This document shows positions 20,101 through 32,437 of a stretch of DNA of 64,000 nucleotides, piece after piece. Both the position numbers and the translations under genes were made by a program. Below the pieces are notes generated by a model. It was given only the letters and a program-made list of their open reading frames with translations. It did not search any database and was not told where the DNA came from. This DNA is from Monoplex corrugatus. Lineage: Eukaryota > Mollusca > Gastropoda > Littorinimorpha > Ranellidae. The stretch is taken from the NCBI GenBank assembly GCA_030674185.1, contig JAPXFY010000015.1:19947280-20011279 (forward strand). The letters are read 5' to 3'. Numbering within the stretch: the first letter of the stretch is position 1; each line of letters begins with the position of its first letter.

Positions 20101-23100
20101 ATTATTATTATTATTATTAAGGGCATTTAGAGCGCCTAATCTTTCTGGAAAGCCCTAAGCGCTTACAAACTGTACAATACACATTACATCGAACATAGAA
20201 ACATAGGCCTAATATAATTTTCATCATACATGGCGGACCTCTGTCACTCCATCCCACAAGCACATACACACCGTTAATAATATCAAATATTAGTACCTAC
20301 TCTCTGGCACACACACACATATCCTCCTCCCACCCCGAGACATATCTATAGGCGCACAGCAATAACATACACAGAAGCACGCTAGCGCGCAGACAGCATA
20401 GCTCTTTTAGGTTAATAAATTTCAGAGAGGAAAGAGATGCGTTTTCAAGCCAGATTTAAATGACTGAAGACTTGTTTTGTGCCTCAGCGGGTAGGGAAGT
20501 GAATTCCATGAGGAAGGGGCTTGAAAAGAAAAGGATCGCTCACCATATGATTTTGTTCGAAAAGTTGGGATTCGAAATAAGCGGGTATCGGCTGAGGTAC
20601 GAAGATGACGAGATGGAACGTATAGTTGAAGATATTCAGACAGGTAAGAGGGAATAGAATTGTCGAAGTATCTGAAGCACTGAACAGCAATTTTATGTTG
20701 GATCCTTTTCAACACAGGTAACCAATGCAAGTCTTGGAGAAGAGGAGAGACATGCTGAAATTTGGAAGACCGAAATACTAGCCAAGCGGCATGGTTCTGT
20801 ACTTTCTGAAGTTTGTCAAGGAGCTGTTTTGGGGAACCAGACAGAAGGGAATTACAATAGTCAAGACGAGAAAGAACGAAAGCACAAACTAATATTTTAG
20901 TAGCTTCGAGAGTAAGGAGATGACGGATGGAACCTATTCTACGAAGTTCAAGGTAACAGACACGACAGATGTTTGAGACATGCTGCTGAAAGTTAAGAGT
21001 GTTGTCGATGGTGACACCTAGATTCTTAACTTTTTGGGAGAGGGTGATGTCTGTCCCATTCAGTGATATGGAAGATGGAATTAAGTCACAGTTGAGAAGT
21101 TTTTTAGGAGTAATGAAAATCATTTCAGTTTTGTCTTGGTTTAGTTGTAATTTGTTGCAAGTCATCCAGTCTTTCACGTCGGAAATGCAGGCTTTAGTGG
21201 TTTGTACGATGTTGTTTACATTAGAGATGGGACCAGAATTGTAAATTTGATTGTCATCTGAGAAGCTATGATGTGATACAGAATGGCGGAGAATAATATT
21301 TGCGAGAGGCTGCGTGTACAAAACAAAGAGAACTGGACCCAGGACGGATCCTTGAGGAACGCCATATCTGAGGGCTGAGGGAGGTGAGGGCAAGCCATTT
21401 ACAGATACAGTCTGTGTGCGGTCAGAGAGATATGACTGAAACCAGGAGAGAGCGGAGCCAGAAATTCCGTAGCAGTTGTGGAGGCGCCAAAGCAGTATCT
21501 CATGGTCTATAGTGTCGAAGGCAGCAGACAAATCTAAGAGAGAGAGAAGAGAAATGTCACCATCATCAAGGGATGTCAGAAGATCGTTCACAATTTTCAA
21601 TAAAGCAGTTTCAGTGCTATGTCCTGATCTATATGCTGACTGATTGGGATATAATAAATGGTTTGATTCAAGATGTTCTAGAAGTTGGTGTAAAATAATT
21701 TTTTCAGTTACCTTGGAAAGAAAGGGGAGATTGGAGACAGGCCGGTAGTTTTTGAGAATATCTGGATCAAGAGAAGGTTTCTTTAGGAGAGGTTTGACAA
21801 TAGCTGATTTGAATGAGCTTGGGAAGATGCCTGACACCAGTGAATGATTGATGACAGATGTAAAGAATGGGAGTAGAGTATCCAAACATTGTGTCAAAAC
21901 AGAAGCCGGGAGGGGGTCTAATTCACTGGTTTTGATAGCAGAGTCCTTGATAGTTTTCTTCACAAAAGACTCAGAGACAGGCTGAAAGGATGTCAGTGGA
22001 CAGCCAGAGAAGGTTGGTTCAGGCATTGAAAGAGGAGGGGTATTTTGCGAATCGAGACTATCACGAATGTCAAAAAGTTTCCCATTAAAGAAGTTAGAGA
22101 ATGCTAGAGGAAGGTCAGCAGGTGGAACATGAGAAGGTATAGGGCTGTTTTTAGTTTTACAGAGAAGAGTGTTAGTAATGTTGAAGAGCTGTTTAAAAGT
22201 TGTGGCAGACGTAATTTTAGCATTATAGAATGAAACCTTTGCACTATGGACAAGTTTATCAAATGCTTTCTTTGCAGACTGGAAGGATTGTTTATGCACA
22301 GTTGATTTGTGTTTGATCATCCGTCTCTCAGCACGTCTTCTCTCACGCTTGGCAGCCTGGAGCTGAGGTCCAGCGGCAGCATACCAGGGTGAAGGGGGAC
22401 GATGAGAGACCTTCCTTTGGGTGGTTGGAGCATGCTGATCGAGGCAATTGTGGAGGACAGCGTCAAGATCGTCGGCAGAAGTTGGCTGAGAATTGAGGAG
22501 TTGGGAATGGAGGTTGCTGTTGAACGATGGAAAGTCGATGGTTGACAGGTTTCTGGCCATGACGTAGATTTGACGTGGAGGAGGTTTTGATAGTTGAAGT
22601 TGGCTCAGGATGCAGTAGTGGTCAGAAGGGAGAGTTTGAATGACATCAGTGGACTGGAGGATATTGTCACTGTCTCTGTGTACAAGCCAGTCTAGTGTAT
22701 GTCCTTTAATGTGGGTTGGAGTTTGGATGGCTTGAGTTAGGTCGAAGGTGTTGAATAACTCGGTAGTCTTTGCAGTCAGATTGTTGGAGGGTACGTCGTA
22801 GTGGATGTTGAAGTCGCCGGTCAGAATTAAAGATCCTTTCAGATTGTTGCAGTATTCTAAGAGGTCATGAAATTGGTCAACAAAATCAGAGTCAGACAGA
22901 TGGTTCTTTCTGTTTGGTGGTGGTCTGTAGAGGCAGAAAATGTGGGCGCAAGATTGAGGAAAAGACAGAGTCAGTTGTACAAGTTCAAATGAGGAGTGGT
23001 GGAAGGGAAAGCCGGACACAGTAGAAACATATGGCAGAAGGGGAAGCAATGACGAGAGCGATGCCACCTCCACGGGATGACCGTGGGAAAGAGAATGTCT

Positions 23101-23957
23101 TAAATCCCGGAGGTGCCAGATCCTTCACTTTCGGTTCATCACCCTCAGATTTGAACCACGTTTCGGTGACACAGAAAATGTCAACATTGTGTTCAGTAAT
23201 GAAGTAGTTCATAGCTGACCGTTTCACTTTCGGGCAAGCAGACTGAGCATTGAAGATAGCTAGGTTCATGGATGTTGCATTGTGAGAAGTGGCAGCAGCA
23301 GGAAGAAGAGGAATGTCAATCAAATTTCTGACATTGACTGAAGGTTTGGTGTCGACACATGGAGAAGAATTGTCCAGTTTCAGTGGCAGATTCGAAGTTG
23401 TAGGGTGATAAACTTCATGCACCTGTGGATTTTTAGTATCATGTTGGCCAAATCTGGAGCTTAACACAGTTATTTTTCTTTGTTTTCGGCGTCCACCTCT
23501 GTGGGTACGTGTTTTCGGAAGATGGTAGCCAATGCCAAGATTCTTGATGGCAGAGACAGCAGAGGGCTTCAGAGTTGAAGGGGTTACGACCAGGAGTTGT
23601 TCACGTGTATAAACAAAAGTAGGAGAGCGTGGCGGAGAAAATGACTCTTGCAAGCGCCTGTCTGTGAAGAAAGAAGGGTTGAAACTGGAGGAAACGGATT
23701 TCTCGTGCAGAAAGAAGTGTTTACGTCGAACTGTTTGAAATGGCGGATTGTGGCAATGAAGGCTGTTGGCGAAATTTAAAACAAAAGCAAACCAGATCAC
23801 ACGACATTCAAAAGTTAACATTGTACAAAACACATACCAAAATAAAGTCCAATCCATTGCGAAACAGCAGACACCAAAATCACAGCGACACAGTACACAC
23901 TTCCACACTAACGAGACGAAATGCTAAGAGCAACGAAGTTATGCTGCCTGCTAGGCG
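20101..23957 (-). mobile_element. LINE A, full-length CR1/L2-like
   Basis: About 3.86 kb. The 3' end is an (ATT)n tail at 20101-20119 preceded (in element sense) by a stem-loop at 20131-20163 (AGCGC/GCGCT, CTTTC/GAAAG). The 5' end at about 23957 reads CGCCTAGCAGGCAGC, like the 5' ends of LINE B and LINE C. One endonuclease/RT frame with a single frameshift. Confidence 0.88.
20422..23857 (-). pseudogene. LINE A polyprotein, endonuclease plus reverse transcriptase, one frameshift
   Basis: Starts at ATG 23855-23857 with a Trp-rich hydrophobic segment (MDWTLFWYVFCTML), then TREQLLVV and a basic RGGRRKQRKI motif also found in LINE B and C. The apurinic endonuclease begins NLAIFNAQSACPKV, with VTETWF, and shifts frame at about 23050. 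It continues ILTGDFNIHYD, TLDWLV, LPSDHYCI, then RT motifs: NYRPVSNLPFLSKV, DLSAAFDTIDHEILL, YGVPQGSVLGPVLF, HSFSDDNQIY, LGVTIDNTL. The catalytic box is FSDD instead of the usual FADD. The C-terminus ends with the conserved SWNSLPYPLR region. Confidence 0.92.
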
Positions 23958-25610
23958 TAACTCACTACTAACACAATATCAGTTGCTTCTGATTCTGAAA
24001 CGTGTGGACTTTCACCATCAGATTGAATTGCAGATGTATTTCCACTTTTGTATCAGTTGGGTAATCAGATTCTGAAGATGAGTGTCCACAAGTTTCAGCC
24101 TTGAGAGGAGATGGTTGTTCTGTGTTTGGCACACTGCTGGGTATGAAAGAATGTGGACCAGAATACTTATACCTTTACTGCTGCCCATTTGTCCACATGG
24201 TCTGGGGACAGACAAGACTGGTACGATCTCGACATGCATGATACACAGAAACAAGAAAGGTGCATTGCTGCAAGGACTCCAGGAGGCAAAGTGCGCAGAT
24301 GGCGAATTTACCTTGAACCAAAATAGTTGACAACATATTTGAAGTCACTTTTCTCCCTGTCTGATTCTGTTCTACAAGGAAAAATTGCTGCACTTTGTGC
24401 TGACTCTGTTCTTCTTCCCCAGGTGCAGACAGGGTTTTGCAACAATGCTCACACTTGTCACAAGCATTTCTGACTGTGACTTTTCCACCTGCAGTGTCTC
24501 TTTTTACACACCGTTTCAGTGCACTTCACACCAGTTGCTGTCATTCTTCCCATGATGAGCTCCATAAAAAAAAAAATATATATATAATGCCAACTCATTG
24601 GAACCTGGGATCCATTTATAGGAAAGAAAAAGAAAGGGAAGTTTGGACTTGAACTGGGCAGTGCAACCATCACTAACAAGCACTACGTTTTTCAAAATTT
24701 TCAGCCATATCGGAGAGATACTCCAGTACTTGCTGCACACAGACCTGAGTGACATGTGCATCATAATGTAAATCGTCTCTGAGAAAAACCAGTGAATCAC
24801 GCCTCAGCTGCCCACAGCCAAAGGCTTTCATTCATAAAAATTCGCATACTCACACTTCTGTGCCAAGACTGGCAAGAGACAATACAATCTTGAGACTTTC
24901 AACTTTGGATTGAGGCAGATTTCACACAAGCACCACTGCCTCATTAAAACCTGGGACCCATTCATGGGAAGGGAAAAGACAGGAAGCTTGGACTTGAACT
25001 GGGCAGCGCAACCATCACTAACAAGCACTACTTTTCAAATTTTCAGCTGTGTTGCTGCATCATGATGTAAATCATCACTAAGATTAGTAAGAAAAACCGG
25101 TGAATTACGCCTCAGCTGCCCACAACCACATCTTCTGAAAGCCACAACAGTAAATACTGTGACTTGCCGATAAGCTCAGCGCACACTCTTGAGGCTCATC
25201 CTGGAATCGACATAGGAAATTTTCTGCGAAGTCGCATGAAGCAGTTGCCCATCCTTTGGGAAACTCCGCTTTCAACATTTGAAGCTGTTTTCGCAGCCAC
25301 TCGGCATTGAAAACATGTCGGCTAAGAGAACCCAGCTCCTGTAACAATTCATCAACACATTCATCCACTGTCCCAGATTTCAAACCTGCACCACCGCCTC
25401 ACTAGAACCTGGGGCCGCCCATTCATGGCAAAGGAAAAGACAGGAAGCTTGGACTTGAACTGGGCAGCGCAGCCATCACTAACAAGTATTGTGTTGTCAA
25501 ATTTTCAGTTGTGTTGCATCATGATGTAAATCGTCAGTAAGAAAAACCAACGATTCACACCTCAGTTGCCCACAGCCACATCTTCTGAAAACTACGACAG
25601 GAAATACTGT
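23958..25610 (-). pseudogene. Rearranged SDGC-family transposon with a triplicated segment
   Basis: Degenerate uncharacterised transposon protein. The motif VSDGCAAQFKSKLP, or a variant of it, appears three times, at about 24640-24685, 24975-25028 and 25440-25490, each within a related block of 120-200 bp. Between copies lies GTVDECVDELLQELGSLSRHVF and KGWATASCDFAENFLCRFQDE (25105-25383). The SDGC-x2-Q-x-K pattern parallels SDGCVGQNKN in the intact DUF7869-like protein at 43703. Frames are broken throughout. Confidence 0.65.
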
Positions 25611-25634
25611 GACTTGCCATCTGACCGTAAAAGA

Positions 25635-26487
25635 TCAAGTTATTCCGCTTAGAGCAGCCTTCCAAGTCATCGATTCTTTTTCACACCACTTTTTGGGGCC
25701 TGGCACACTGTTAAGGGTATCAGTAACAGCTTGTGCACACATGTCATACGTTTCCTGATCACTAGTTTGTGGCACTCCAAACATATGGAGATTGTCCCGT
25801 CTGGAAAACGTCTCCAACCTATCTCCTCAGCCATGGATGCGATCTGATCAGACATCGCTCCTACATCTGCTGACAGCTTCTTGGTGTGCTCTCTGCCCTG
25901 TGTAGCCTCAGCAAACAGATCGTTCATGTCAGCTGACATGTCCTCAACAGTCTCTGCCAGTCGTTTGTTTTGTCTCTCCAAACCGTCGCATCTGCTGTTG
26001 ATGATTTCACACTGTTCTCTTACTTGGAGCAGTTCCGACTTGATCACGCTCAGATCTCCCCTGATCTCCGCCGTCTGCTGTTGTTGTTGTTGTTGTTTCT
26101 GTTCATGGACAGCACTGATGAGTTCCTTGATCATATCTGGTATAGCTGTTGCTGCGAGTGTCCCACCACTTTCTGAGTCCCCAACTGTCACATTTTCCAC
26201 ATTTTTCTCCAATTTCTAACGGTCCCGGATTTTTTTCCACATTGTTGCTAAGGTGAAGCTTCCACATCAGCAACATAGCGTTTGCCAAGCACATAGAAAC
26301 TAGTAGTGTCTCATGTAGGGCGAGCTGACACAAAACAGGCTGGCCCATTTTTCTCACTGTCACCCAATGGGTACACATTTTCCATCCAAAACAGAGTTTC
26401 TTGGTAACTGACAGGATTCAAAAGCACACAACCTGTTTCCCAGTCATGATTGAAAATACATGCCACACTGTCCACACCACTGCACAC
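25635..26487 (-). pseudogene. LINE 5' region: signal-like segment, 2A-like motif, coiled coil, RRM-like start
   Basis: One frame reads a hydrophobic stretch (MCLANAMLLMWKLHL), then NNVEKNPGP at about 26220-26246, matching the 2A recoding motif except for Asn in place of the usual Asp, then Cys pairs (KCGKCDSWG). An overlapping frame (25667-26212) reads a long coiled coil with a polyGln run (26084-26100) and LxxR heptads, and a third (25635-25817) reads FSRRDNLHMFGVPQTSD, like the RNA-binding domain of LINE ORF1 proteins. 2A peptides at LINE N-termini are known in echinoderms and molluscs. Frameshifts make it non-functional. Confidence 0.6.
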
Positions 26488-26493
26488 TATAAG

Positions 26494-29143
26494 CAGAGGT
26501 GCCAACCCCCTTCAAGACTTGACAGTACAATTCTAAAAATCTGTCAGTAAGATTTTGAATTCGTCAGTAAGATACAGGAAGAAACTTGTCCTATGGCTAT
26601 CTGCTCGACAAGACTAATTGAAATATATGGACAGAAAACTATAGCAAAACGAAACAAATGGGGAGACTTACCAATATTTACATATATGTACAGTGTGAAG
26701 AGGCTGTGGATGGGATCAGAGGGACTTCATTGTCGTCGACTTGCATGTCCGCAACAATCCTTCTGACAATGGTGTCTCGAAGCATGGTCCTGCACTGCCA
26801 GCTTTCAGCACCATGAGGGCTCCCAGGGTGTCCGTGCTCATCGTACCCCTAAAGTCTGTTTTGTTTTTTCTGACCATGGAGAAGATTCGTTCACAAGCAC
26901 AGTTTGATACAGGGATGAGCAGAATTCCCTGCATGACTGGCCAGGTTGCTGTACTTGCTGCTCCCATTGTGGTCTGTCATCTTGGAGATACTCTGCCATT
27001 GTTCCTCAGCATTTTCTTGCTGAATTACTTCAGGAGGAATGGAAGCTTCTGCTTGATAGTCAAGGAATTCTGTGTGCACAGTGTCTCGGGTGAGACCATC
27101 CTGCAGCAAACAAGGTAATTTGCCCAGGAAGAAATTCAAGGACGAGATTCTGGCAACGTCCCTGTTCTTTACGTCTGCCACTTCAGCATGCTGCCAGAGG
27201 ATGATGTTGGAGGGGTTGATCTTATCTACAATGTAAGTACAAATGGCTTTGTACAGAGATTTCACATTCTTGTAGAATATATCTTTTTCCTTCTGGTCGA
27301 TTCCTGCCCCCAGATGTGCCCTGGCCTCACTGCCAATGAAGAGCTGGTCTTCAGCTTTGATGTTGTAACTGGAAGTGAAATCAACTGCCATCACAGGTCC
27401 ATGACTCACTGCAGAGGGCTTCACAAAACAAACAAGCAATCTGCGGAACAGCTGCTCAATGTCTCTCTTGATGAGATGAATTCTTGCATGGTCTGTTTGA
27501 AGCTGCTTGTTCACTTTGTCGAACATTTGAATGACTGTTAAAGCGAACAGAACATACAGTTTTGTAGTTCTCCGTCTGAAGAAGTCTTTCAAAGTAGACC
27601 GTATGGCTGGGGAGCTCTGACTTGCACATTTCTTCAGGTTGCACTCCTCTTTCAGAAACAAGCTAATGGGTTCCCATTGTTCCAAAGCCCTCGACAACGC
27701 AGCACCAAGTGAGAGCCACCTTGTCGGGACATGCGCAATCAGCTGATGTTTGGGCACTCCGTACTTCTCCTGGAGCTGTGTCAGGCGCTGCTGTCGTCCA
27801 CTGCTCTTGGACACATACCAGTACAACTGGCGCATGGTGTCGTCGAGGTCGAACTTCATTCCTGCCTTTATCCCCCTCTTCAAGGCCAGGCTGAGTAGGT
27901 GGCACACACAGCCCGCTAAGTACACATTCTGTTGTTTCTTCCGGACGAAAGAAATGACCCCTTTCTTGTCTCCAGTCATTACATAAGCATTGTCACTGAC
28001 CAAGGCCATGCAGTTTTCCCACTTGATATCTAGTGAGCTCAGTTCCGTATCCAAAACTTTGAAAATGTTTTCTCCTGTGCTGGACTCGGAGCATGTAGGA
28101 TTACACAGCAGTTCTGTTGTGATCTGATTGTGTTTGTTGAGGCAACGAACAACAATAGGATAACATTTATCCCCTCCCTCCTGACTTCCGTCTGTGCCGA
28201 GTACGAAAGGTCCCGATCTCATGTGGTCAGCTAGTTCATTTACCTTTGCCTTGCTGCATGCTTTGACAATTTGTGTTGTCTTCGTCCGTGCGCATCCATA
28301 CTCTTTCGCTATTTTGCTATCAGGGAACATTTTACGAAACGGGACCAGCATGATCCGACGCACTGAGCGGTATGTTGTGTTCAACTAGAAAGTGAGTGAA
28401 CAGAGTCTCTGCGCGCGTGACAGCCTGCTGTGAAGATGTTTCTGCTTCAGACTTGGATGACGAAAAAAAAACTGGTCAGCTTCGTAGATTTGCTGAGCGC
28501 TCCACTTTTCTCGATGTGTCGAACAGATACACAATGTCGCTTTACGTCATCGAGTCCTCCATGAGAAATCTTAAAATCCAACTCACAAGGAACACAGTGT
28601 GCATGTTGAGATGAAACTTGGGAGGCCACAACACAAGGATACTTCTGCGTGTAGGTCTCACGAAACTTCTGGGAATATGCTCCTGTTTTTGCTTTCTTTT
28701 TTGGCGGTTCTCCGTTCGACGCCATGTTTCCTCCACAGAGAAAGCGTGGTGCTAGGCCTACTCATTGTCGTTTCCAATTGGACAGAGAAAATGAGAGAGC
28801 GCGTTTGATTGGTTACTGTGGCTATCGTTCTTACCACTGAGCCATCGTGGGTCCATGCAGTTTCAAAAATAGCGCAGTGGGATGGAGAGAGAAACCTGCT
28901 TTGCCTAGAAATCAAGCACGACAGGCCTATCGTTGGGTGCAGTGGAGAGAGAAATAAGCGTTTAGCCTTGCGCTATGCGAGAGAGCGCTGAGGAGAGAAC
29001 GCGAGCTTGGCCTTATGTTAGTTTCACGAGCGGACGATCTGGTCACTTTTGTCACCGTAAGATAAATTAAGTGACCGTAAGAACGTAAGATATTAAATCT
29101 GCCGTAAGAAAATACGGCGAAACCGTAAGGGTTGGCACCTCTG
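26494..29143 (-). mobile_element. hAT 1, complete element with 6-bp TSD
   Basis: 2650 bp with terminal inverted repeats CAGAGGTGCCAACCC at both ends and the direct repeat TATAAG at 26488-26493 and 29144-29149. Contains one degenerate transposase gene. Confidence 0.88.
26716..28725 (-). pseudogene. hAT 1 transposase, frameshifted
   Basis: Starts MASNGEPPKKKAKTGAYSQK at 28725 with a BED-like finger (CVPC...HGGLDDVKRHCVSVRH). A frameshift in an A-run near 28465 and another near 28350 precede the main frame (26891-28384): RKMFPDSKIAKEYGC, PFVLGTDGSQEG (first Asp), CMALVSDNAYVMTG (second Asp), GCVCHLLSLALKRG, PTRWLSLG. A third frameshift near 26960 leads to the C-terminal dimerisation motif VSNCACERIFSMVRKNKTDFRG. 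Same lineage as hAT 2 by sequence style and end structure. Confidence 0.88.
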
Positions 29144-29149
29144 TATAAG

Positions 29150-29796
29150 TGACAGCAGCAGAAGATAGATGAAAAAGTGGAGAGGTCGATAGATTTGAGA
29201 TTGCGTCGAGTCACTGTGCGCGTGGTATGGGAAGGAGGAGAAATGTCAAGAGAACAGAGAATTGCAGGTGGTCAGATGGAAGGGCTGAAGTTAGACGGGT
29301 AGAAAGAACTAAGCAGTTGTCAGTAGCTGAATTGTGCTGATCACAAGAAATGTTCCAGTCAAGAGTGTGACCTTTTTGATGGGTTGGTTCAGAAATGTGT
29401 TGAGTCATATTGTGATTGGACAGCGAGTTGATATGTCTTGTGTCATAACGGTGTTATGTCACCTAGAATGATGAGATTTCCAGGTAAGAGGCAGTAGTAG
29501 TAAAGTAGTTGGTCAAAGTCAGAGAGAAACGTGGATGTGGTGAGCTTGTTGGCAGAGCTAGGTGGAGGTCGATAGACACAGGAGAAGATGATGGGGTGAG
29601 GGGGGATTGGAAGGATACTTCAACATGCTCGAAAGAAGGATGAAATAAAGGCAGAGACTGTGAGAAAGATAGGCGGGAATGGAGTGAGTCGTTGTAGAGG
29701 ATGGCAATACTGCCACCTCGGGATGAGCGATGGAAAGAAGCAAGCCTGTAACCACTCGGAGTGAGACTCGCATGTATAGGTTCATGACCAAGGGGG
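29150..29796 (-). pseudogene. LINE D endonuclease fragment, right half removed by piggyBac 2
   Basis: Frameshifted endonuclease remnants: FHRSSRGGSIAILYND, KGHTLDW, LPSDH and VTRRNLKSIDL. It continues the frame ending FITETWLN at 32438 beyond piggyBac 2. The RT part is absent; the copy stops near the hAT 1 boundary. Confidence 0.75.
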
Positions 29797-30176
29797 TTAA
29801 CTCACTTGAGCCTGAGCTATTTTTAGATTCGTAAGCCCTGAAGCCTGGCAATTTTAGGGTCGTTATCATACTCTCTAGCACACATTGTAATCAAGCAATC
29901 TACCTGAAATTTTTACACAATTAAAAAGAAACAATGATCTATGAAATAAAACAAACTTGAATGCTCTATGTTGAGTGGTTTATTTGCTCTGATTGTTTGA
30001 AAAATGATATATTTTTGTTTTTCACAAAAAAAATTTTTTACACCATATACCACAGTCTGTGAAGAGTTTTTCATTCAAAATGTCTTGTTTGGGGCATTTT
30101 ATGGTTACATATTACAGCAACACACATGTAAGCACACATACAAAACATCAGAAAAGAAAAGCCTGCCTTTATCTAG

Positions 30177-32126
30177 CTACAACTGGGCATAATCAGCTTT
30201 GGTGTGGAACAATTTGAAACAGGGTTCGACGCACAGTGGAATTTCACACAGTTCACACCAGTATTGTGTTTCTTTTGCTCTCTTCCTCTTTCCCTGCACA
30301 CTTGCTGCTCTGTCATAACACACCTTACAGTCTCTTCTAGGTTTTGCTTTGGCTTTCGTAGCTGGAAGTGAAACCAAAGAATGAAATTTGGTAATATCCA
30401 GACGCAGAAGAGTTTGTGGCTTGCTGGGCGTTCTTGAAGGTGGTTGTTGGGAAGGTGCTTCCATGTACTCTTCACAAAGCTGCTTTCCAAGGAGCTTCAT
30501 AAAATGAGGTACTGGCATTGGCTTCTGATGTGTCCTGACCCTCACTTTGTTGAAAATGATTCCAGCCTGGATAGCACACAGAGTGAGAAGGTGCATGAAA
30601 ATTTTGGTTGTCCATTTTGCTGTGCGTCGAGCCAGAGGAACGTAGGACAGAAGCTGGTCACTGTGGTCTACTCCAGACATATGTGCACTATACTGGACAA
30701 CAGCTTCTGGTTTTTCTTTGTCTGTGATATGCCTGCTGGTCACTCTTCTGGTTTCACGTGGGTCATAGACTGATGTTAGGATCGATACATCACGTTTATC
30801 TTTCCACTTCAGAACCACAAGATCTCCTTTCCTGCGAAAGCTACTTTCACCTGTCTGTAGTTTCTGCACAGCAAGATCTTTGGGCATTCCTACTCTGTTT
30901 GCCCTAACAGTTCCTGTGCACATGGTACTCCTGCTAACAAGCTGTTCACAGAGAGCTGGACAAGTGTAATAATTGTCCGTGAAGACGTGGTAGCCCTTAT
31001 CCAGCAGTGGCTCCATCAGTCTCAGGACAACATCAGTGGGCTTGTTACTCAGCCGGTGATCAGCAGCATAAATCTCAAACCTGTGCACATATCCTGATGA
31101 TGCCTCACACAGCTCATAGAACTTAATTCCCCATGGAGTAGGTTTGTCCTTGAGATACACTTTGAACCGTAGCTTGCCCCTCCAGGCACACATGGCCTCA
31201 TCAATGGATATCTCTTGCTCCGGAGTATACACTTGCTCAAAACGCTCCTGCAGATGCTCATACAAAGTTCTGATTTTATATAAGGGATCATGATGCTGCT
31301 CACCCACTGGCACATACTTTGCATTATCACTGAAATGCAGCATAGACAGAATAGCTTTGAAGCGATCCCTTGCTAAAATACGAGCTGCAAACTTTGTAGC
31401 CACAAATTCATCCAAACTCCAGTAGTCGTGAATTGAAGGCTTCTTCACAACACCCATGTGAAGCAGAATCAAAATAAATCCTTTCACCTCCTTCAGGCTG
31501 ACTGTTTTCCAGTTTCTGACCACTGATTTTTGACTGAACACAGGATTTTTTTTAGTTCAGCTGCATATCTGTTGGTTTCTTCTTTGATGTGTTTTATCAC
31601 AAAGTCATCACAGAAAAGCTTGAAACAAGACATAGCACTGAACTCCTCCAAATCAGCATTCAGGGCTGGGCTACCTTCAAATGTAGGAATTTGGGGATAA
31701 TTGGTGAGATCCTGTGACCAGTTTGTGTGTGTGTTGTCACTGCTGTCAGCGCCTATGTCACTGCCCATTTCATCAGCATCAACCACGCCCACTTCATCAG
31801 AATCATGTTGTAACTCATTGTCACTACCACTGCCTGACTCGACATCACTTCCTAATGTTTGTAGAACATCAAACGTTGTTTCTAAATTTACTCCACTGGT
31901 CGATGGCTGGCTGGACGAAACACTACTGGCCTTTTTCTTGCTTGTCTTCTTTCTTCTGACAGCGATAGGCCTAGCTGACTCACAACTATCACTATCGCTA
32001 CTCTCACCCACCTCTTTTCTACTAGGCACAAAATCTGGGTCACGATCTGAATCAAAATTGCTATCCGAAACATTTTCTTCACCAAAGAGATCAAAAATAT
32101 TTCTCTGTTCACCTGGAGAAGCCATA
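30177..32126 (-). pseudogene. piggyBac 2 transposase, one frameshift
   Basis: N-terminal frame starts MASPGEQRNIFDLFGEENV (ATG at 32126), with a long acidic/Ser-rich linker and KEETNRYAAELKK. A one-base shift in an A8 run near 31550 moves to the frame 30177-31541: LKEVKGFILILLHMGVV, ISIDEAMCAWRGK (first Asp), HVFTDNYYTCPALC (second Asp), HMSGVDHSDQLL (third), and a C-terminal Cys cluster CKVCYDRAA...CELCEIPLCVEPCFKLFH. Apart from the homopolymer shift the gene is complete, so it could be intact if that is an assembly error. Confidence 0.92.
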
Positions 32127-32357
32127 ACTTCGTTGTTAGAATAGATCGCAAAAGACACGCTGCAGACGCTTCGTGACGCGCAGCTGACTTCCTGACAAAT
32201 TCCGAGTGACTTCCCTTCTTGGTGAATAACTCGAAATCTACTGACTGAAATGCACACAAACAACGTGCCTGGCTAGCCGAGACCACCTTCTAGCAGACGA
32301 AACTGTTCCCGCAGCGTGAGCGGTAAAAAGATGGTCGCTATCGATCGGTCATGTGAG

Positions 32358-32421
32358 TCCCGCATATATGCGGGATCCGTCCACAGAGGAAGAACGGTAA
32401 TCCCGCATATATGCGGGATTA
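32358..32421. repeat. Two perfect palindromes in the piggyBac 2 subterminal region
   Basis: TCCCGCATATATGCGGGA occurs at 32358-32375 and 32401-32418; the second extends to a 24-bp perfect palindrome (32398-32421). They lie 13-76 bp inside the right end and may be transposase-binding or promoter elements. Confidence 0.9.
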
Positions 32422-32437
32422 GGCTCCAGTGAGTTAA

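Larger units (their letters stand above)
29801..32433 (-). mobile_element. piggyBac 2, complete element
   Basis: 2633 bp between TTAA at 29797-29800 and 32434-32437. Ends CTCACTTGAGCCTGA and (inverted) CTCACTGGAGCCTAA, 13 of 15 matching. Removing it restores the LINE D endonuclease frame (ITETWLN + PLGHEP). Confidence 0.94.

Noticed and set aside
26486..29151. 8-bp duplication for hAT 1
   Set aside because: ACTATAAG and TATAAGTG do not match; only TATAAG is exact.
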